NCBI GenBank assembly: GCA_023014485.1
Contig: JAJOZX010001727.1
Coordinates: 129,001 to 193,000, forward strand
Length of the DNA: 64,000 nucleotides
Source: Bathynomus jamesi
Taxonomy: Eukaryota > Arthropoda > Malacostraca > Isopoda > Cirolanidae
Reading direction: 5' to 3'
Made by a program: the position numbers and the translations under genes. Below the pieces are notes generated by a model. The model ran no database searches and was not told the origin of the DNA. It saw only the letters and a list, made by a program, of their open reading frames with translations. Each line of letters starts with the position of its first letter. Positions within the stretch are counted from its first letter, which is position 1. Positions 36,250 through 46,961 of this stretch are shown piece after piece.

Positions 36250-36633
36250 AAACTATTCTTCATTATTAGCTTTATATGATTCAATTCCGAATTATACTTC
36301 ATTCCTAGGAAAATCATTGGTGAACATGAAATTATTTTGTTCTAAATGTAAGGTTTAATTTAGGATTTTGTAGAATATATTTTGATTCAAAGTTGTCTTA
36401 TTTTTAGGAAGTATTATTGCACATTTAGTCAAGGTAGGGCAGGTCATTTGCCTTTTCCATTGTACAACCGTTGTCTCATGGTGTCCCCAAATGAGGACAT
36501 TTTTGTACTACCTTTACTTACCAAGATATTCATTTACTAACTAATAATAATCTCTTTATTTTGGTTCATTCTAAATAAATTTTGCGTCAAAAAATTTTTT
36601 TTCTTACCATTTCATTATGCATGAGTGAAAGGG

Positions 36634-39620
36634 TTAAGGTTGATTCCAAAAACGCAGGCTTAAGACGATCGATAGAAACCTTGTCGACCTTGGAACCGCG
36701 CTGGATGAGAAATGATTTGCGCGTACGTCGGAGAACTTCATAGGGCCCGTCATATGGACATTGGAGAGGCCATTTTGGGACAGGTACACGAACGAAAACG
36801 TGGGTGCAAGACTGGAGGGCTGGGGAAACAAAGATGTTCTGTTGGCTAGTCAATCGAGGGGGAACAGGCTGAAGGGACTGCATGTGAGAGGAAAGTGTTT
36901 GAGCAAATTCCGTAGGATCACATGACTTATCCCCTGCAGTGAAGTAGCCACCTGGTAGCCGCAGTGTTGTTCCATAGACTAGTTCAGCCGCTGTAGTCTT
37001 CAGATCACTCTTAAATGCAGAGCGAATACCAAGCAACACGAGTGGAAGCTTATCCATCCAATGGGAGTCTTCGTGACACATAAGGGATGACTTCAGCTGG
37101 CGATGGAAGCGTTCGACGAGGCCGTTAGCTTGCGGATGATACGCACAGGTATGCGCATGTACTGTACCCAACAAGCTGGTAAACTTCTTCCAAAGCGAAG
37201 ACTCAAATTGGCGACCTTGGTCAGTGATGACTTTTGTCGGCAATCCAAATCTTGATACCCATCCATGAAGAAAGGCTCTTGCAACGGTGTCCGCTTGGAT
37301 ATCAGGAAGTGGGATGGCTTCAGGCCATCTGGAAAAGCGTCGAGACAGGTGAGCAGATAACGTTGGCCTTGAATCACTGGAAGAGGGCCAACAATGTCTA
37401 CATGAATTACCTCAAATCGCTGGGATGGGGGCGGAAATGCGTCAAAGGGGGACCTGGTGTGCCTTTGGACTTTGGCACGCTGGCAGGCAAGGCACGTTTT
37501 GGTCCAAAGTTTGACATCCTTCCGCATCGAGGGCCAAACAAAGCGAGAGGTAACCAGGTGTTGCGAAGCACGGATACCAGGATGGGAGGGCTTATGAAGA
37601 TCTGTGAAGACTGCTTGTCTGTGACATGGAGGGACATAAGGGCGAATAGCAGCTGTTGATACGTCGCAATAGAGGGGCACAGACAATCCTGGCATACTCA
37701 TTTTCTTGAGGGAAAGTGAGTGAGTGGAGTCTTCTCTGAGCAGGTCTTGTAGTTCCGTATCCTTATCCTGATCCTGTGCAATAGCATTCCACAGTGTAGA
37801 GCTGAGGGTAACAGAAGTAATCTCTATTCTTGAAAGTGCATCTGCTGGAGTGTTCAAGACACCTTTGATGTGGCGGATATCTGTGGTAAATTGCGAGATA
37901 TAATCGAGTTGCCTGATGACTCTGGGAGAGTGGTTACAGCTGTTTTTATTGAAGACAGTGACCAAAGGTTTGTGGTCAGTAAAAACACAAAACTCTCGGC
38001 CTTCAAGGAAATGTTGAAAATGCTTCACGTTTAAGTAAATAGCAAGAAGTTCACGTCCGAAAGCACTATAACGCGTTTGGGCTGGCTGCAGCTTTTTCGA
38101 GTAAAACGCAATGGGTGCTTGTTGACCGTTAATGGTTTGTTCCAACACCCCACCGATCGCAACATCTGATGCATCGACCGTCAGAGTTAGGGGGGCATCA
38201 CTGATAGGAAATGACAGACAATGCACTATTGATAGCATTTTTGGCATTGTCAAACGCCTGTAAACTATCGCTACACCATACCAATTTCGTTACCTTGCGT
38301 TTGTGTGTGATCATAGCGTGTAGAGGAGCAAGAACACTGGCACAGTTTTTAATGAACTTGTGGTAATAATTTACCAAACCTAGAAACCGATGTAACACGC
38401 TGATTATTTGGCATAGGGTAATTTTTTATCACTTCACACTTGTCCTGAAGGGGGGTAATTCCGTGCTGCGAAATCGTGTGACCAAGAAATTCCAAGGTTG
38501 GCTGTGCAAACACACACTTAGATGCATTAATAGTAACACCGTATTGTTCTAAGCGTTGAAAGAGGAGTGAAAGATGTTCCTTATGTTCCTCTTCCGTTGA
38601 GCTGGCCACGAGCAAATCATCGATGTAGGCATAAACAAAGTCTAAGCCTGTGGTGACCTCATCTATAAACCTCTGAAAGGTTTGCGCAGCATTCCGTAGC
38701 CCGAACGGCATCTTCACAAATTCGAATAACCCAAATGGTGTACAAACTGCAGTCTTGGGAATATCCGAAGGCTCTACGGGAATGTGGTGGAAAGCCTTAA
38801 CGAGGTCTATTTTACTGAAGATAGATTTGCCGTGGAGAAGAGAAGTAAAGTCTTGGACATTTGGTACCGGATATCGGTCCAGGATGGTTGTCGAATTCAA
38901 AAACCAGTAATCCCCACATGGTCTCCAGTCTCCTGACTTCTTCTGGACCAGGTGTAGGGTAGAGGACCAACTGCTTTTGGAAGGTCTTATTATCCCAAGA
39001 TCTATCATAAGCTGGAATTCCGATTTGGCAGCTTTCAGTTTGTCCGGGGCAAGACGTCTGGGTTTTGCAAACACAGGGGGACCTTTTGTTGTAATGTGAT
39101 GGGTAATGGTGTGCTTAATGGTATCACCCATCTGCATCGGTTGAAGAATTCCTGGATATCGCTGGAAAAGGCACTGGTACATGGAATTAGGGGGAATGAG
39201 GGAAAGTGCAACCTGTTTGGCAAGAACAGAAAGCAGTGTGGCCTGGTCGCATAAGCGTCACTTGTCAAGATCCACCAGGAGTTTGAAATGCTGGAGGAAG
39301 TCAGCGCCGATTATGGGATGCTGCACTTGAGCACAGATGAAAATCCACTTGAAGGATCGGTGAAGGCCCAAGTTTAGTTCACGCGACTGAGTACCGTACG
39401 TGGGTATGCGTGAACCATTAGCAGCGTATAGAGGCGGAGATTCCGAGTGCGTATGACCAGATTTTTGAGGGAATACACTGACTGACGCTCCGGTATCAAC
39501 CAAGAAATTGACACCAGAGTTCCTGTCCTTTATGAATAACAGGTTGGCAGTGCGAGTACTAGACGCCATTAGGACTCGCTGCTGGGGTTTTCCAACGAAA
39601 AATTGCAAGGGGAGATGCAC
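36634..39620 (-). pseudogene. gypsy-1 pol: protease, RT, RNase H, integrase
   Basis: The order on the minus strand is canonical. Protease FLVDTGASVSVFP is near 39500. RT runs from about 39180, with VYAYIDDLLVAS as catalytic box (near 38630). RNase H has LTVDASDVAIGGVL near 38180. Integrase has HPGIRASQHLV and CLACQRAK, then HVDIVGPLP, ITDQGRQFES and NGLVERFHRQ. An in-frame TGA lies at about 39256. Frameshifts lie near 38395, 38210 and 37320. The final codons are cut off by the piggyBac insertion and resume at 33628 for about 17 codons. Not functional. Confidence 0.92.
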
Positions 39621-40311
39621 TTCCTAGCCTTCTTTCCAAATTTAGAGTGGTAGAAGCAGATCTTCCCGGAACTCGAACGATGCCTCTTCGTAAATCTTGA
39701 CTGAGAATGGCTTCTTTGCCGTTGATTTTGTAGCAGAGAACAAACGTGGTTGAGTTGTTGACTTAACTCTTCCACTTTCAACTCCAGTTCCGATTGTGTG
39801 TTCACGTTGTTGACCAGAGCTGTGTCAATCTCCACTACTTTGTCGGCAGTTTCTGCTAGTTTATCAACTGGAGTAGCAGGATCCATAGTGGCCAAGACAC
39901 ACTGAGCTGATGGAGGAAGTTTCTGCAAGAACAACTGTCTAAAGATGTCCTTATCGAAGGTTTGTGCGCATTCGCCTAGAGCGCACTGCATAGCCCTCAG
40001 CATTTGAGTGGGCTTACGGTATCCAAGTTCTTCTTTTGAGATTAACTGATGTAGTTTCTCACGCTCGGAGACAGTGGTGCAGCACAGGATGGCAGACTTC
40101 AGATCGTTGTATGGGTCCTCACTCGTGGAAGTAGACACGATGATGTCACAGACTTCAGAGATGATGCTCGCTGGTAGAGGACAAAACATGATCGTATTTT
40201 GTCCTGCTAGCGGTGATCCTTCCCAAGTTGAATTGTGATTCCACTTGGTGGAACCAAATAAATGGATCACCCGGCCAGAAGACAGGGAGCTTTACGCTCA
40301 AGTGGGAGATG
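39569..40311 (-). pseudogene. gypsy-1 gag
   Basis: The start codon lies at 55656 on the far side of gypsy-2, which inserted after six codons; the frame resumes at 40311. The matrix/capsid start (LPVFWPGDPFIWFHQVESQF) is in that frame, then a one-base shift near 40190 moves it to the frame open until 39569. The C-terminal knuckle is C-x2-H-x9-C-x3-C (CFYHSKFGKKARKCISPC), unlike the usual CCHC. The element is dead by insertion and by the shift. Confidence 0.85.
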
Positions 40312-40315
40312 GCAC

Positions 40316-41288
40316 TGTGGAGGGTGAACCCTTTCCCCTTTTAGTTCTCAGCCCTTTCCCCCTGGCCTTGATTATTATTATTTATATATTAAATTTCTTT
40401 GATTTTTGAATGAAATATTTGTTATAGAAAGGATTTTAATGGTTCTCTCTCTTTCCAGCAAACAAATAATGAATAAGAATAATAACTGTTATAAGAAATT
40501 AGAAAGATAGTAGTAAACTATTAAGTATTAAGATAATAAATAATAAACATTAAGTACTAAAGTATTAATATTAGCAAACAAATAAATAAAGAAATAGTTA
40601 TAAGATATGTTAATGTTAATATTTTAATGAATGAAACTAAACAATAAGTTATATAAAGGAAATGTTAAACTTGTAAACAAGGAATGAGGAATAAAACAGT
40701 TTTATTAAATTAGTATGGGAAAAAGAGTGAGAGTTGGACAGTCGCTTGTAAACCCTGTTAGTAAATGAATAATAAAGTACTGATTGTTAAGTATTAACAA
40801 ACAAACAAACAAATGAAAAGAAGAATAAACAAATTTAGTAAAAGAGACGCTTCTGAGGTTTAAAAGTGTCGGCGTGTGTGTCAAAACTCGAGTTTTGAGA
40901 AGTGGGCGGAACCAATTGGCGCATGTGTGGAAATATAAATAATAAAAAATATAGTTTAAGAGGGTAATTTGACAAGAGAAAATAAAGAACATAACAGAGG
41001 AAACTAAAGTCAGGCTGGATTTGTCTGAGGCTGAAGACCGTTATTGGACCAAGGGAACTTTAAGTTCTGTTAGGAAGGGGATGCCGGAGATAGGGAACCA
41101 CTAATAGAAGGAAGCTATTCTGGCAAGTAAGACTGTTGGTGGCAGGAGCCAGCAGTCGTGGAATCGGGGTCTGGGCAGCGAGCCTGGATCCAACAACCCT
41201 TCAAGGTAAGCAGCCTGGTTTCGTGGGTCTTAAACAAAAGAAAAATTCTTATTCGTGGTGCCGTTAGGTTAATCCGAATCCCACCACA
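40316..41288 (+). repeat. gypsy-2 5' LTR
   Basis: 973 bp, near-identical to 54681-55636. It has about 25 extra bases near its start (TTTTAGTTCTCAGCCCTTTC) that the 3' LTR lacks, plus small indels elsewhere. Confidence 0.95.
40904..40986 (+). promoter_or_regulatory. gypsy-2 LTR promoter and poly(A) signal
   Basis: GGGCGG (40904-40909), CCAAT (40912-40916), TATAAAT (40934-40940) and AATAAA (40981-40986) occur in this order and with plausible spacing for U3/R. The same block is present in the 3' LTR near 55245-55327. Confidence 0.65.
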
Positions 41289-41297
41289 TAAAATAAG

Positions 41298-41315
41298 TGG
41301 CGCCCGAACAGGGAC
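41298..41315 (+). other. gypsy-2 primer binding site, tRNA-Lys type
   Basis: TGGCGCCCGAACAGGGAC is the 18-nt complement of the 3' end of tRNA-Lys3, as used by some retroviruses. It starts 9 bases after the LTR, a slightly long spacer. Confidence 0.9.
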
Positions 41316-41435
41316 TTCCACTCAGAAAAGTGGGTTGTTTCCTGGTTGGGTTGTATAGAAGAAGAGTGAAAGAGTAGTTGTAGGTTGGGTGTAGTAGTAA
41401 TAGAGTAGAAGTGAAGTAGGGTAGCATCTTTAGAG

Positions 41436-43370
41436 ATGCCTACCAAGGAGGAGTTAGAAAGGAGGTTGAGGGAGATAGAGGAGGCATTAGAGGTAGAAAA
41501 GGCTAGGAACCATCAGTTAGAGTTACAGAAGGCAGAATTAGAGAATGTTTTGGGGAAATTGCAGAGTAGATTAGAGGAACAGAGTAAAGAATTAGTAGTT
41601 TGTCGTCAAGAGATGGAAGAAAGAATGATTGAGAGTAAGAAAGAGATGGATGATGGGTTAAAGGCAATGGTTAAGAGAATGAGTGAGTTGGAGGGCAAGC
41701 TTGATGGGAAAGTGAAAAAGGAAGGGAAGGGGGGTTTTGAAGGGGAAAATAGTAAGGGTGTTGGTAGTAAGAAAGGGGCACATCTAAAGGATGTAGCAGT
41801 AGGGGGCCTGGAAGGAGAAGGGAGTGAAAGCGTGAGTGAGGGGAAAGAAGAAAGACCTTACAAGGTGATGGTGCATTCCACCCCTAAGGAGGGTAAGAAG
41901 AAGCTTGAGGGTGAGGATCAGAGGGAGAAAGGTAAGAGGATGGAAGGGCAGGCTAAGAGGGGCAAGGCGGGAATGAAGGGGGCTCGGAGGGCATCTGGTA
42001 AGAGGGCTTCTCGGAAGGTTCAACGCTGCGTTAGTGCAGATGACTCCCTCTATTCCAGCATTGAGGACAGTATGTATGAGAGTGAGAGTGAGACTGAAAC
42101 TGAGAGTGATACGAGTGAGGGTGTAAGAGTGCATAAGGGAATCTTAATTAGGGAGATTCCGAAGGTTGCAAAATTTAATGTTTATAGTGGGAGAGATGTA
42201 CAAGAGTTTTTGAAAGAGTATGAACGTTATTGTAAGAGCAAGTATCCAGACGCTCCTGAGTATTGGGTGAAAGAGATGGGTGACTGTTTGGAAGGTAGGT
42301 TGCTAGAGTTTTACAATGTTGTTGTAAATTCAGGAGTGCCTGTGAAGTATGAGGTGTTAAGGGAGAGATTGGTGGAGCAAGTGTTAAGAATAAGAGGGGG
42401 TGTGAAATATCGAAAGAAGGATGATTTTGAGAGAGCAAGGATGCAGAAGGGGGAGAGTATTGATTTGTATGCATATAGACTTGAAACTTTGGCGAGAAAG
42501 AAATTTGGAGATGATGGGATAGATGAGAATAAAAGGTTGGTAAGAAAGTTGATTGAGACAGTACCTGAGAGTGTGAGAGAGTTTTTGAATGTTAAGAGGA
42601 AAGAGTGTGTAAGAGTGAGAGGGACACGTTTGAAGTGGCATGAAATCTTGGAATTGTTAGAGGACCGAGTGTATGAGAGTGTGATTGGGCGTAATAGGGA
42701 AGCAGATGTGCGAATGGGGACAGCGATGAGGGAGGAACAAGTACCTGTGTTTCCTAGTTATGCGGACGCATTAAGAAATACTAGGCCAGGTCACCCTCCA
42801 GTTAGCCAAGCATCCATGGCCCAAAACCCAATGGAAATGCTGGCTAACTTTGTGAACGAATTCACAAGGGTGTATGGAGGGTCGGCCATGCAACAACCAG
42901 GGCCTCCTCCCACATCGGGTCCCAGAATGAATGGTCCGATGCTGGGGCAAACGTATAGAAGGCAAGGGCTTCAAGGCCAGTCAACAATGAATGAGCAAAG
43001 AGGGCCAGTGAATGGAGGGAATATGGGGAATGTGAGAGGGTGTGCATATTGCGGTAGAGGGGGACATAGTATAGAGACCTGTAGAAGAAGAGTGGGTGCG
43101 TGTTTTGCATGTGGGCAGATGGGACACATGGCGTATGAATGCAGAACACCTGGGTATGAATGTAGGGCATGTGGGAACTTTGGGCATATTGCCCGGTTCT
43201 GTCAAGCCCAACAGCAGGGTGCTCCGGCACCGGCGGGAGGGAGTCCTGTCTCTCATGCAGGAAATCGGCCAGTGTCAGCCATGCCAGCTCCTCAACCTCA
43301 GAGGCAGGGCCCTCAAGGGGGTGCTGTCACTGGAAATGGCGAGGCTGGTCCCAGTACGGGAAACGCATAG
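41436..43370 (+). CDS. gag: gypsy-2 Gag
   Basis: 644 residues, intact. Residues 1-100 form a heptad-rich coiled coil (ELERRLREIEEALEVEKARN). A basic/Ser/acidic linker follows to about 230. A retrotransposon-type capsid domain spans about 245-430 (KFNVYSGRDVQEFLKEYERY). A Gly/Pro/Gln-rich region precedes three consecutive CCHC knuckles at about 535-600 (CAYCGRGGHSIETC, CFACGQMGHMAYEC, CRACGNFGHIARFC). Three knuckles and the long coiled coil are unusual for Ty3/gypsy. The first ATG after the primer site with an open frame is at 41436. It ends TAG right after the slippery heptamer. Confidence 0.92.
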   Translation: MPTKEELERRLREIEEALEVEKARNHQLELQKAELENVLGKLQSRLEEQSKELVVCRQEMEERMIESKKEMDDGLKAMVKRMSELEGKLDGKVKKEGKGGFEGENSKGVGSKKGAHLKDVAVGGLEGEGSESVSEGKEERPYKVMVHSTPKEGKKKLEGEDQREKGKRMEGQAKRGKAGMKGARRASGKRASRKVQRCVSADDSLYSSIEDSMYESESETETESDTSEGVRVHKGILIREIPKVAKFNVYSGRDVQEFLKEYERYCKSKYPDAPEYWVKEMGDCLEGRLLEFYNVVVNSGVPVKYEVLRERLVEQVLRIRGGVKYRKKDDFERARMQKGESIDLYAYRLETLARKKFGDDGIDENKRLVRKLIETVPESVREFLNVKRKECVRVRGTRLKWHEILELLEDRVYESVIGRNREADVRMGTAMREEQVPVFPSYADALRNTRPGHPPVSQASMAQNPMEMLANFVNEFTRVYGGSAMQQPGPPPTSGPRMNGPMLGQTYRRQGLQGQSTMNEQRGPVNGGNMGNVRGCAYCGRGGHSIETCRRRVGACFACGQMGHMAYECRTPGYECRACGNFGHIARFCQAQQQGAPAPAGGSPVSHAGNRPVSAMPAPQPQRQGPQGGAVTGNGEAGPSTGNA

Positions 43371-43404
43371 GGCAGGGGCCTCTCATTGGGGTTGGGGTCC
43401 CTGC
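43358..43404 (+). promoter_or_regulatory. Programmed -1 frameshift site between gag and pol
   Basis: The heptamer GGGAAAC (43358-43364) lies in gag phase as G GGA AAC, two codons before the gag stop. It is followed after 7 nt by a GC stem, GCAGGG (43372-43377) with CCCTGC (43399-43404). Pol is in the -1 frame. Heptamer, spacing and stem are the canonical arrangement; G-rich loop sequence could form a pseudoknot. Confidence 0.85.
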
Positions 43405-45720
43405 TTCTCTGAATGATGAATGTGTATTTGAGGCATTAGCAGGATGGTGTCAAGTGAATAAGGAAGTGAGAGCGAGTGAGAAAAAGGCAGAGTGTATGGT
43501 TATTCCTGTTGAATGGGGAGGGAGTGTATGGAGGGCATTAGTGGATACAGGATGTTCACCTAATTTAATAAGTAAGCAAGGAATTGGATGTTTGTGTAAA
43601 GAGAATGAATTAGGAAGAGTGAATTGGGGAGTAACTGGGGAAATTAAAGGGGTTGGGAACATCCCAGTACGAGTGTTGGGAGAGGTGCAGATTAAAGTGA
43701 AAGTGATGGGGTGTGAAATGGAAGAATGTGTGCTTTATGTGGTTGATAAGGAGAGTGAAAAGTATGACATGATTCTGGGGTATGAGTTTTTGAAAAAGAA
43801 TCGATTGGTGATCCATCCTGCTAGACGTATGATTGAGTGGAAAAATGAGTTGGGTAAGTGTGAATTCTATGTGGGGAGAAGTGAATCGGATTGGATGAGG
43901 GTAATAAAAGGGTATGAGGTGAGAGCATCTGAGAGTGTAAATCTGGAAAAGGGAACCCCAGCATTGGTGCATGTTGAGTGGCCAGTGAGTGATAATAGAA
44001 GAAAAAGGCAGGGAAGCATGATTTTTGTGAATGGTATGGATGCATCCTATAAAGTGAAAAGAGTTGGGCATGTGTATGATGGTATAATTGATGAGAGTAA
44101 CCCATGGATTTGTGTGCAAGCTAGGGAAGATGGGGGTGCATGGCGAAAGAGAATAAATGAGGGGGATGTGATAGGGAGAGCATATACAGTGATTGAGGAA
44201 GTATGTGAGGAGGGAGAAAATGGAATACAAACGGATGAACGAGGGCAAGAATGTGGGGAGGAATGGACGACTGAACAAATCAGAAAGGAGGTGATTGTTG
44301 GCGAACAGTTGAGTGAGAGTGAGCGAATGCAGGTGTGGCAGTTGGCAGGGGAGAAAAGGAGCGTATTGGCCCGAGGAGATGATGACCTCCGTTTAACAAA
44401 ACTACCTCCCTTCAGGATCCAGTTAACGGATGAGACTCCGATCTACCAAAGGCCAAGACGGTTCTCCCCACCAGTAATGAATGAGATAGAAGAGCAGTGT
44501 GAGGAATTAGAGAGAATGGGAGTGATTGAACAGAGCACAAGTCCGTGGAATAGTAGAATAGTGCCTGTGCGGAAACCTGATGGAAGGATTCGCTTGTGTG
44601 TGGACTATCGAATGGTGAACGAAAGGACAGTGAAAGACAGGTTTCCGATGTGCTTGATAAACGAAAGTGTATACTCTTTGCATGGAAAGAGGGTGTTTAG
44701 TAAATTGGACCTATTGAGGGGATATTACCAGATGCCGGTTGAGCCAGAGTCTCGTCCCATAACTGCTTTCTCCACAGCCAGGAATCATTATATGTTCCGT
44801 GCTCTCTCGTTCGGACTTACAGCTGCACCTGCTGCATTTCAGAGAGCAATGAATCGTGTTCTTGGTAAGTTTGCAAGGGAAAATGTCATATGTTTTATAG
44901 ATGACATTTTGATTATGACAGAGACATTTGAGGAGCACCTGAAGATAATGAGAGAGGTACTGCAAGTGTTGGATGAAGTCGGACTACGAGTGAAACCAAG
45001 TAAGTGTGAGTGGTTCAGGGAAAGTGTGGCATTTCTGGGGCACAAGGTGAGTTCGAGTGGTATACGAAAGAGTGGGGAGTATATGGAAAAAGTCAGGGAG
45101 TTCCCGAAACCTCGGACAGTTCGTGAACTTAAATCTTTTCTGGGACTTGTAGAGTTTCAGAGGAAATTTATAGCGGGCTGCTCTGGGATTTCGAAACCCC
45201 TGACCGAAGTGACTGGAATGAAAGGTAGTACTCAGTTGGTGTGGACGGAGAAGATGAATGAAGCATTTGAGCAATTGAGAGTGGAAGCAGCGAAAGATGT
45301 GGAGTTGGCTTATCCGGACCTGAGTGAAGGAGCGAGTTTGCTAGAATTGTATACAGATGCGAGTGGATTTTGTATGGGTGGGTGCTTGTGCCAGTTGCAG
45401 GGAGAGGAAGGACAGGAAGGAAGGAGAGTAATTGGGTATGTATCTAAAGCATTCAGTAAGGCAGAGCGAAAGTACAGTACAATTGAGAGAGAACTTGCGG
45501 CAATGAGGTTTTGTGTGAAAGCTTTCAAGTCATTTTTGTATGGAATGAAATTTATTTTAAAGACTGATCATCAGCCCTTGGTATATATGGAGAGAATGAA
45601 AGTTGTGGATGGAAGAATTGCTAGAACTTTGCTTGAGTTGAGTGAGTTTGATTATAAGATTGAGTATGTGCCAGGGGAGAGGAATTGTATGGCTGACCTG
45701 ATGTCAAGAATACCTGGGGT
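43364..45720 (+). CDS. pol: gypsy-2 Pol: protease, reverse transcriptase, RNase H
   Basis: Enters by -1 shifting from gag (the open frame itself extends from 43169). Retropepsin has ALVDTGCSPNLIS near 43530 and DMILGYEFL near 43770. RT starts around PIYQRPRRFSPPV, with FSKLDLLRGYYQMPV, FRALSFGLTAAPAAFQRAM and the catalytic box FIDDILIM (near 44895). RNase H has LYTDASGFCMGGCL and TIERELAAMRF, then TDHQPLVY, and ends at VPGERNCMADLMSRIPG. The frame is unbroken through all three. Gag-pol polyproteins of this type are cut by the retropepsin inside virus-like particles. Confidence 0.93.
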
Positions 45721-45774
45721 GAATGAAAGGTGTGAGAAAGAGGTGGTCGACCCTGAGTATTTGCCAGTGGGAAT

Positions 45775-46185
45775 AGTAAAGTTGCATGAAAGTAGGGGGG
45801 GTGGCGACAGTTTGTTTGAAAGTGTATGGTATGGGTTGAAAGATTTGAAATTGGATGGGTTAAAAATGAGAATACCAGGGAGTGTGAATGAATTGCGGAC
45901 CTTGGTTATGAATGAAGCGATTAAGAAACCAGAAAGGATGGGTGTTTGTAAGGTCCGCAATTATGTACGTGAGCTGAAAGCCATGGGGAGCCCGGGTATT
46001 TTTCTTTTCAAGAGGTCCTCATGGTGGTCAGCTCATTGTTTAGTGTTGAAGTGTATGTGCATTATGGTAGTGATTGTCCATTGTGTATAAAGATGAAAGG
46101 ATCGAGGAGAAAGGAGCCCTGATTTTGCATTTGCAGTGTATTAGTGGTGTACATTACAATTGGGTGAGTGAAAGGAAGAGGTATA
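45775..46185 (+). pseudogene. OTU-like peptidase domain inserted in gypsy-2 Pol, frameshifted
   Basis: After RNase H the pol frame reads GGGDSLFESVWYGL, which fits the OTU motif D-G-x-C-L-F with Ser at the Cys position. VRNYVRELKAMGSPG follows. Then, across two shifts (near 46005 and 46090), come GGQLIV, FSVEVYVHYG and ISGVHYNWV; the last fits the OTU catalytic His block HYN. OTU domains are cysteine proteases, mostly deubiquitinases, and also occur in some viruses and retroelements. The Cys-to-Ser change and the shifts suggest that this copy is inactive. The assignment is by motif pattern only. Confidence 0.55.
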
Positions 46186-46961
46186 AAAGCATAGTGCCAG
46201 GTGAAAATTTGGAAAGGGTTTTGGATGAAGTTAGAGCTGCACAGAGAGAGTCAGAGGGAGAAGGTTGTATGGAAGTAGGTATGTTAGAGGGGCCATGGAT
46301 GATACGTGACTGTGTGGATGAGGTAGAGCTCAGCCCTTCTGTGGTTCCTGTAAGGGTTCCAGAAGGTCCTATTGAGCTCTACAGGGGTCTTGTGGATACA
46401 GGTGCCCAAATCAGTCTGGTGAATGAGCGAGTGTTGTGTGATTTAGATGAAGCGAATGTGCCTGTATCCCGAGAAAGAGTGGGTGTGAGAATACGTGGTA
46501 TCGGAGGGGGAACAGTCGCGTCACATGAAGCTGTGCAGTTGAGGGTGGGATTAGGTGCATGTAAAGAGGTATGGGAGCACAAGTTCATAGTCTTGAAAGG
46601 GGAATCAATGCCCTGGGATTTTCTACTGGGAATTGATTTCCTTGAGAATATGAACTTGAGTGTGGATGTTGGTCAGGGCTCAGTAATGAGAGAAGGAGAA
46701 CATGTGGTCAGTATGGGAATGTTTCCGAGCACAGGTATAGATGCTGTGTTAGTGGGAGCAATTGAGTTAGAGGTGGAAGACCAGTGTGAAGTGTTGAGAG
46801 ATGAAGATATTTTAGATATGCAAGAGGGAGATGAGGTGATATGCAAGTTGAGAGAATATGTGTATAATGGTATAGATGTGAGAGAGTGGTCAAAGAGGTG
46901 GAAGAGTATAAAAGGTATGCGAAAAAGTTGGCTGTATGGATGGGAGTGCTATATTATATGA
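46186..46961 (+). CDS. Second retropepsin-like domain of gypsy-2
   Basis: The frame 46074-46961 contains LYRGLVDTGAQISLV, a D-T-G active-site loop, a glycine flap-like segment (IRGIGGGTVAS) and PWDFLLGIDFLENMNLSVDV, the second conserved strand. Spacing (about 80 residues from DTG to LLG) matches a retropepsin monomer. It lies between the OTU-like segment and integrase, in the +1 frame relative to pol, and re-enters the pol frame near 46890. Pol already has a protease upstream, so this is a duplicate or a clade-specific extra domain. Confidence 0.75.

Larger units (their letters stand above)
33633..36633 (+). mobile_element. piggyBac-like transposon, apparently complete
   Basis: Flanked by TTAA (33629-33632, 36634-36637). 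Ends are CCCTTTCGCTCA and the complement CCCTTTCACTCA. Subterminal palindromes of GTGTCC-N-GGACA form occur at about 33647, 33992 and 36479, consistent with transposase binding sites. It is 3001 bp and carries an unbroken transposase with one predicted intron. It sits in the last codons of gypsy-1 pol; the frame is continuous if the element and one TTAA are removed. Confidence 0.95.

Noticed and set aside
43610..44278. 222-codon minus-strand ORF and others opposite gypsy-2 (42384-48393)
   Set aside because: Antisense shadows caused by the purine-rich coding strand; no recognisable motif.
46074..46961. Envelope gene of gypsy-2
   Set aside because: No signal peptide, transmembrane segment or furin-like site; it lies before integrase and carries a DTG protease-like motif instead.
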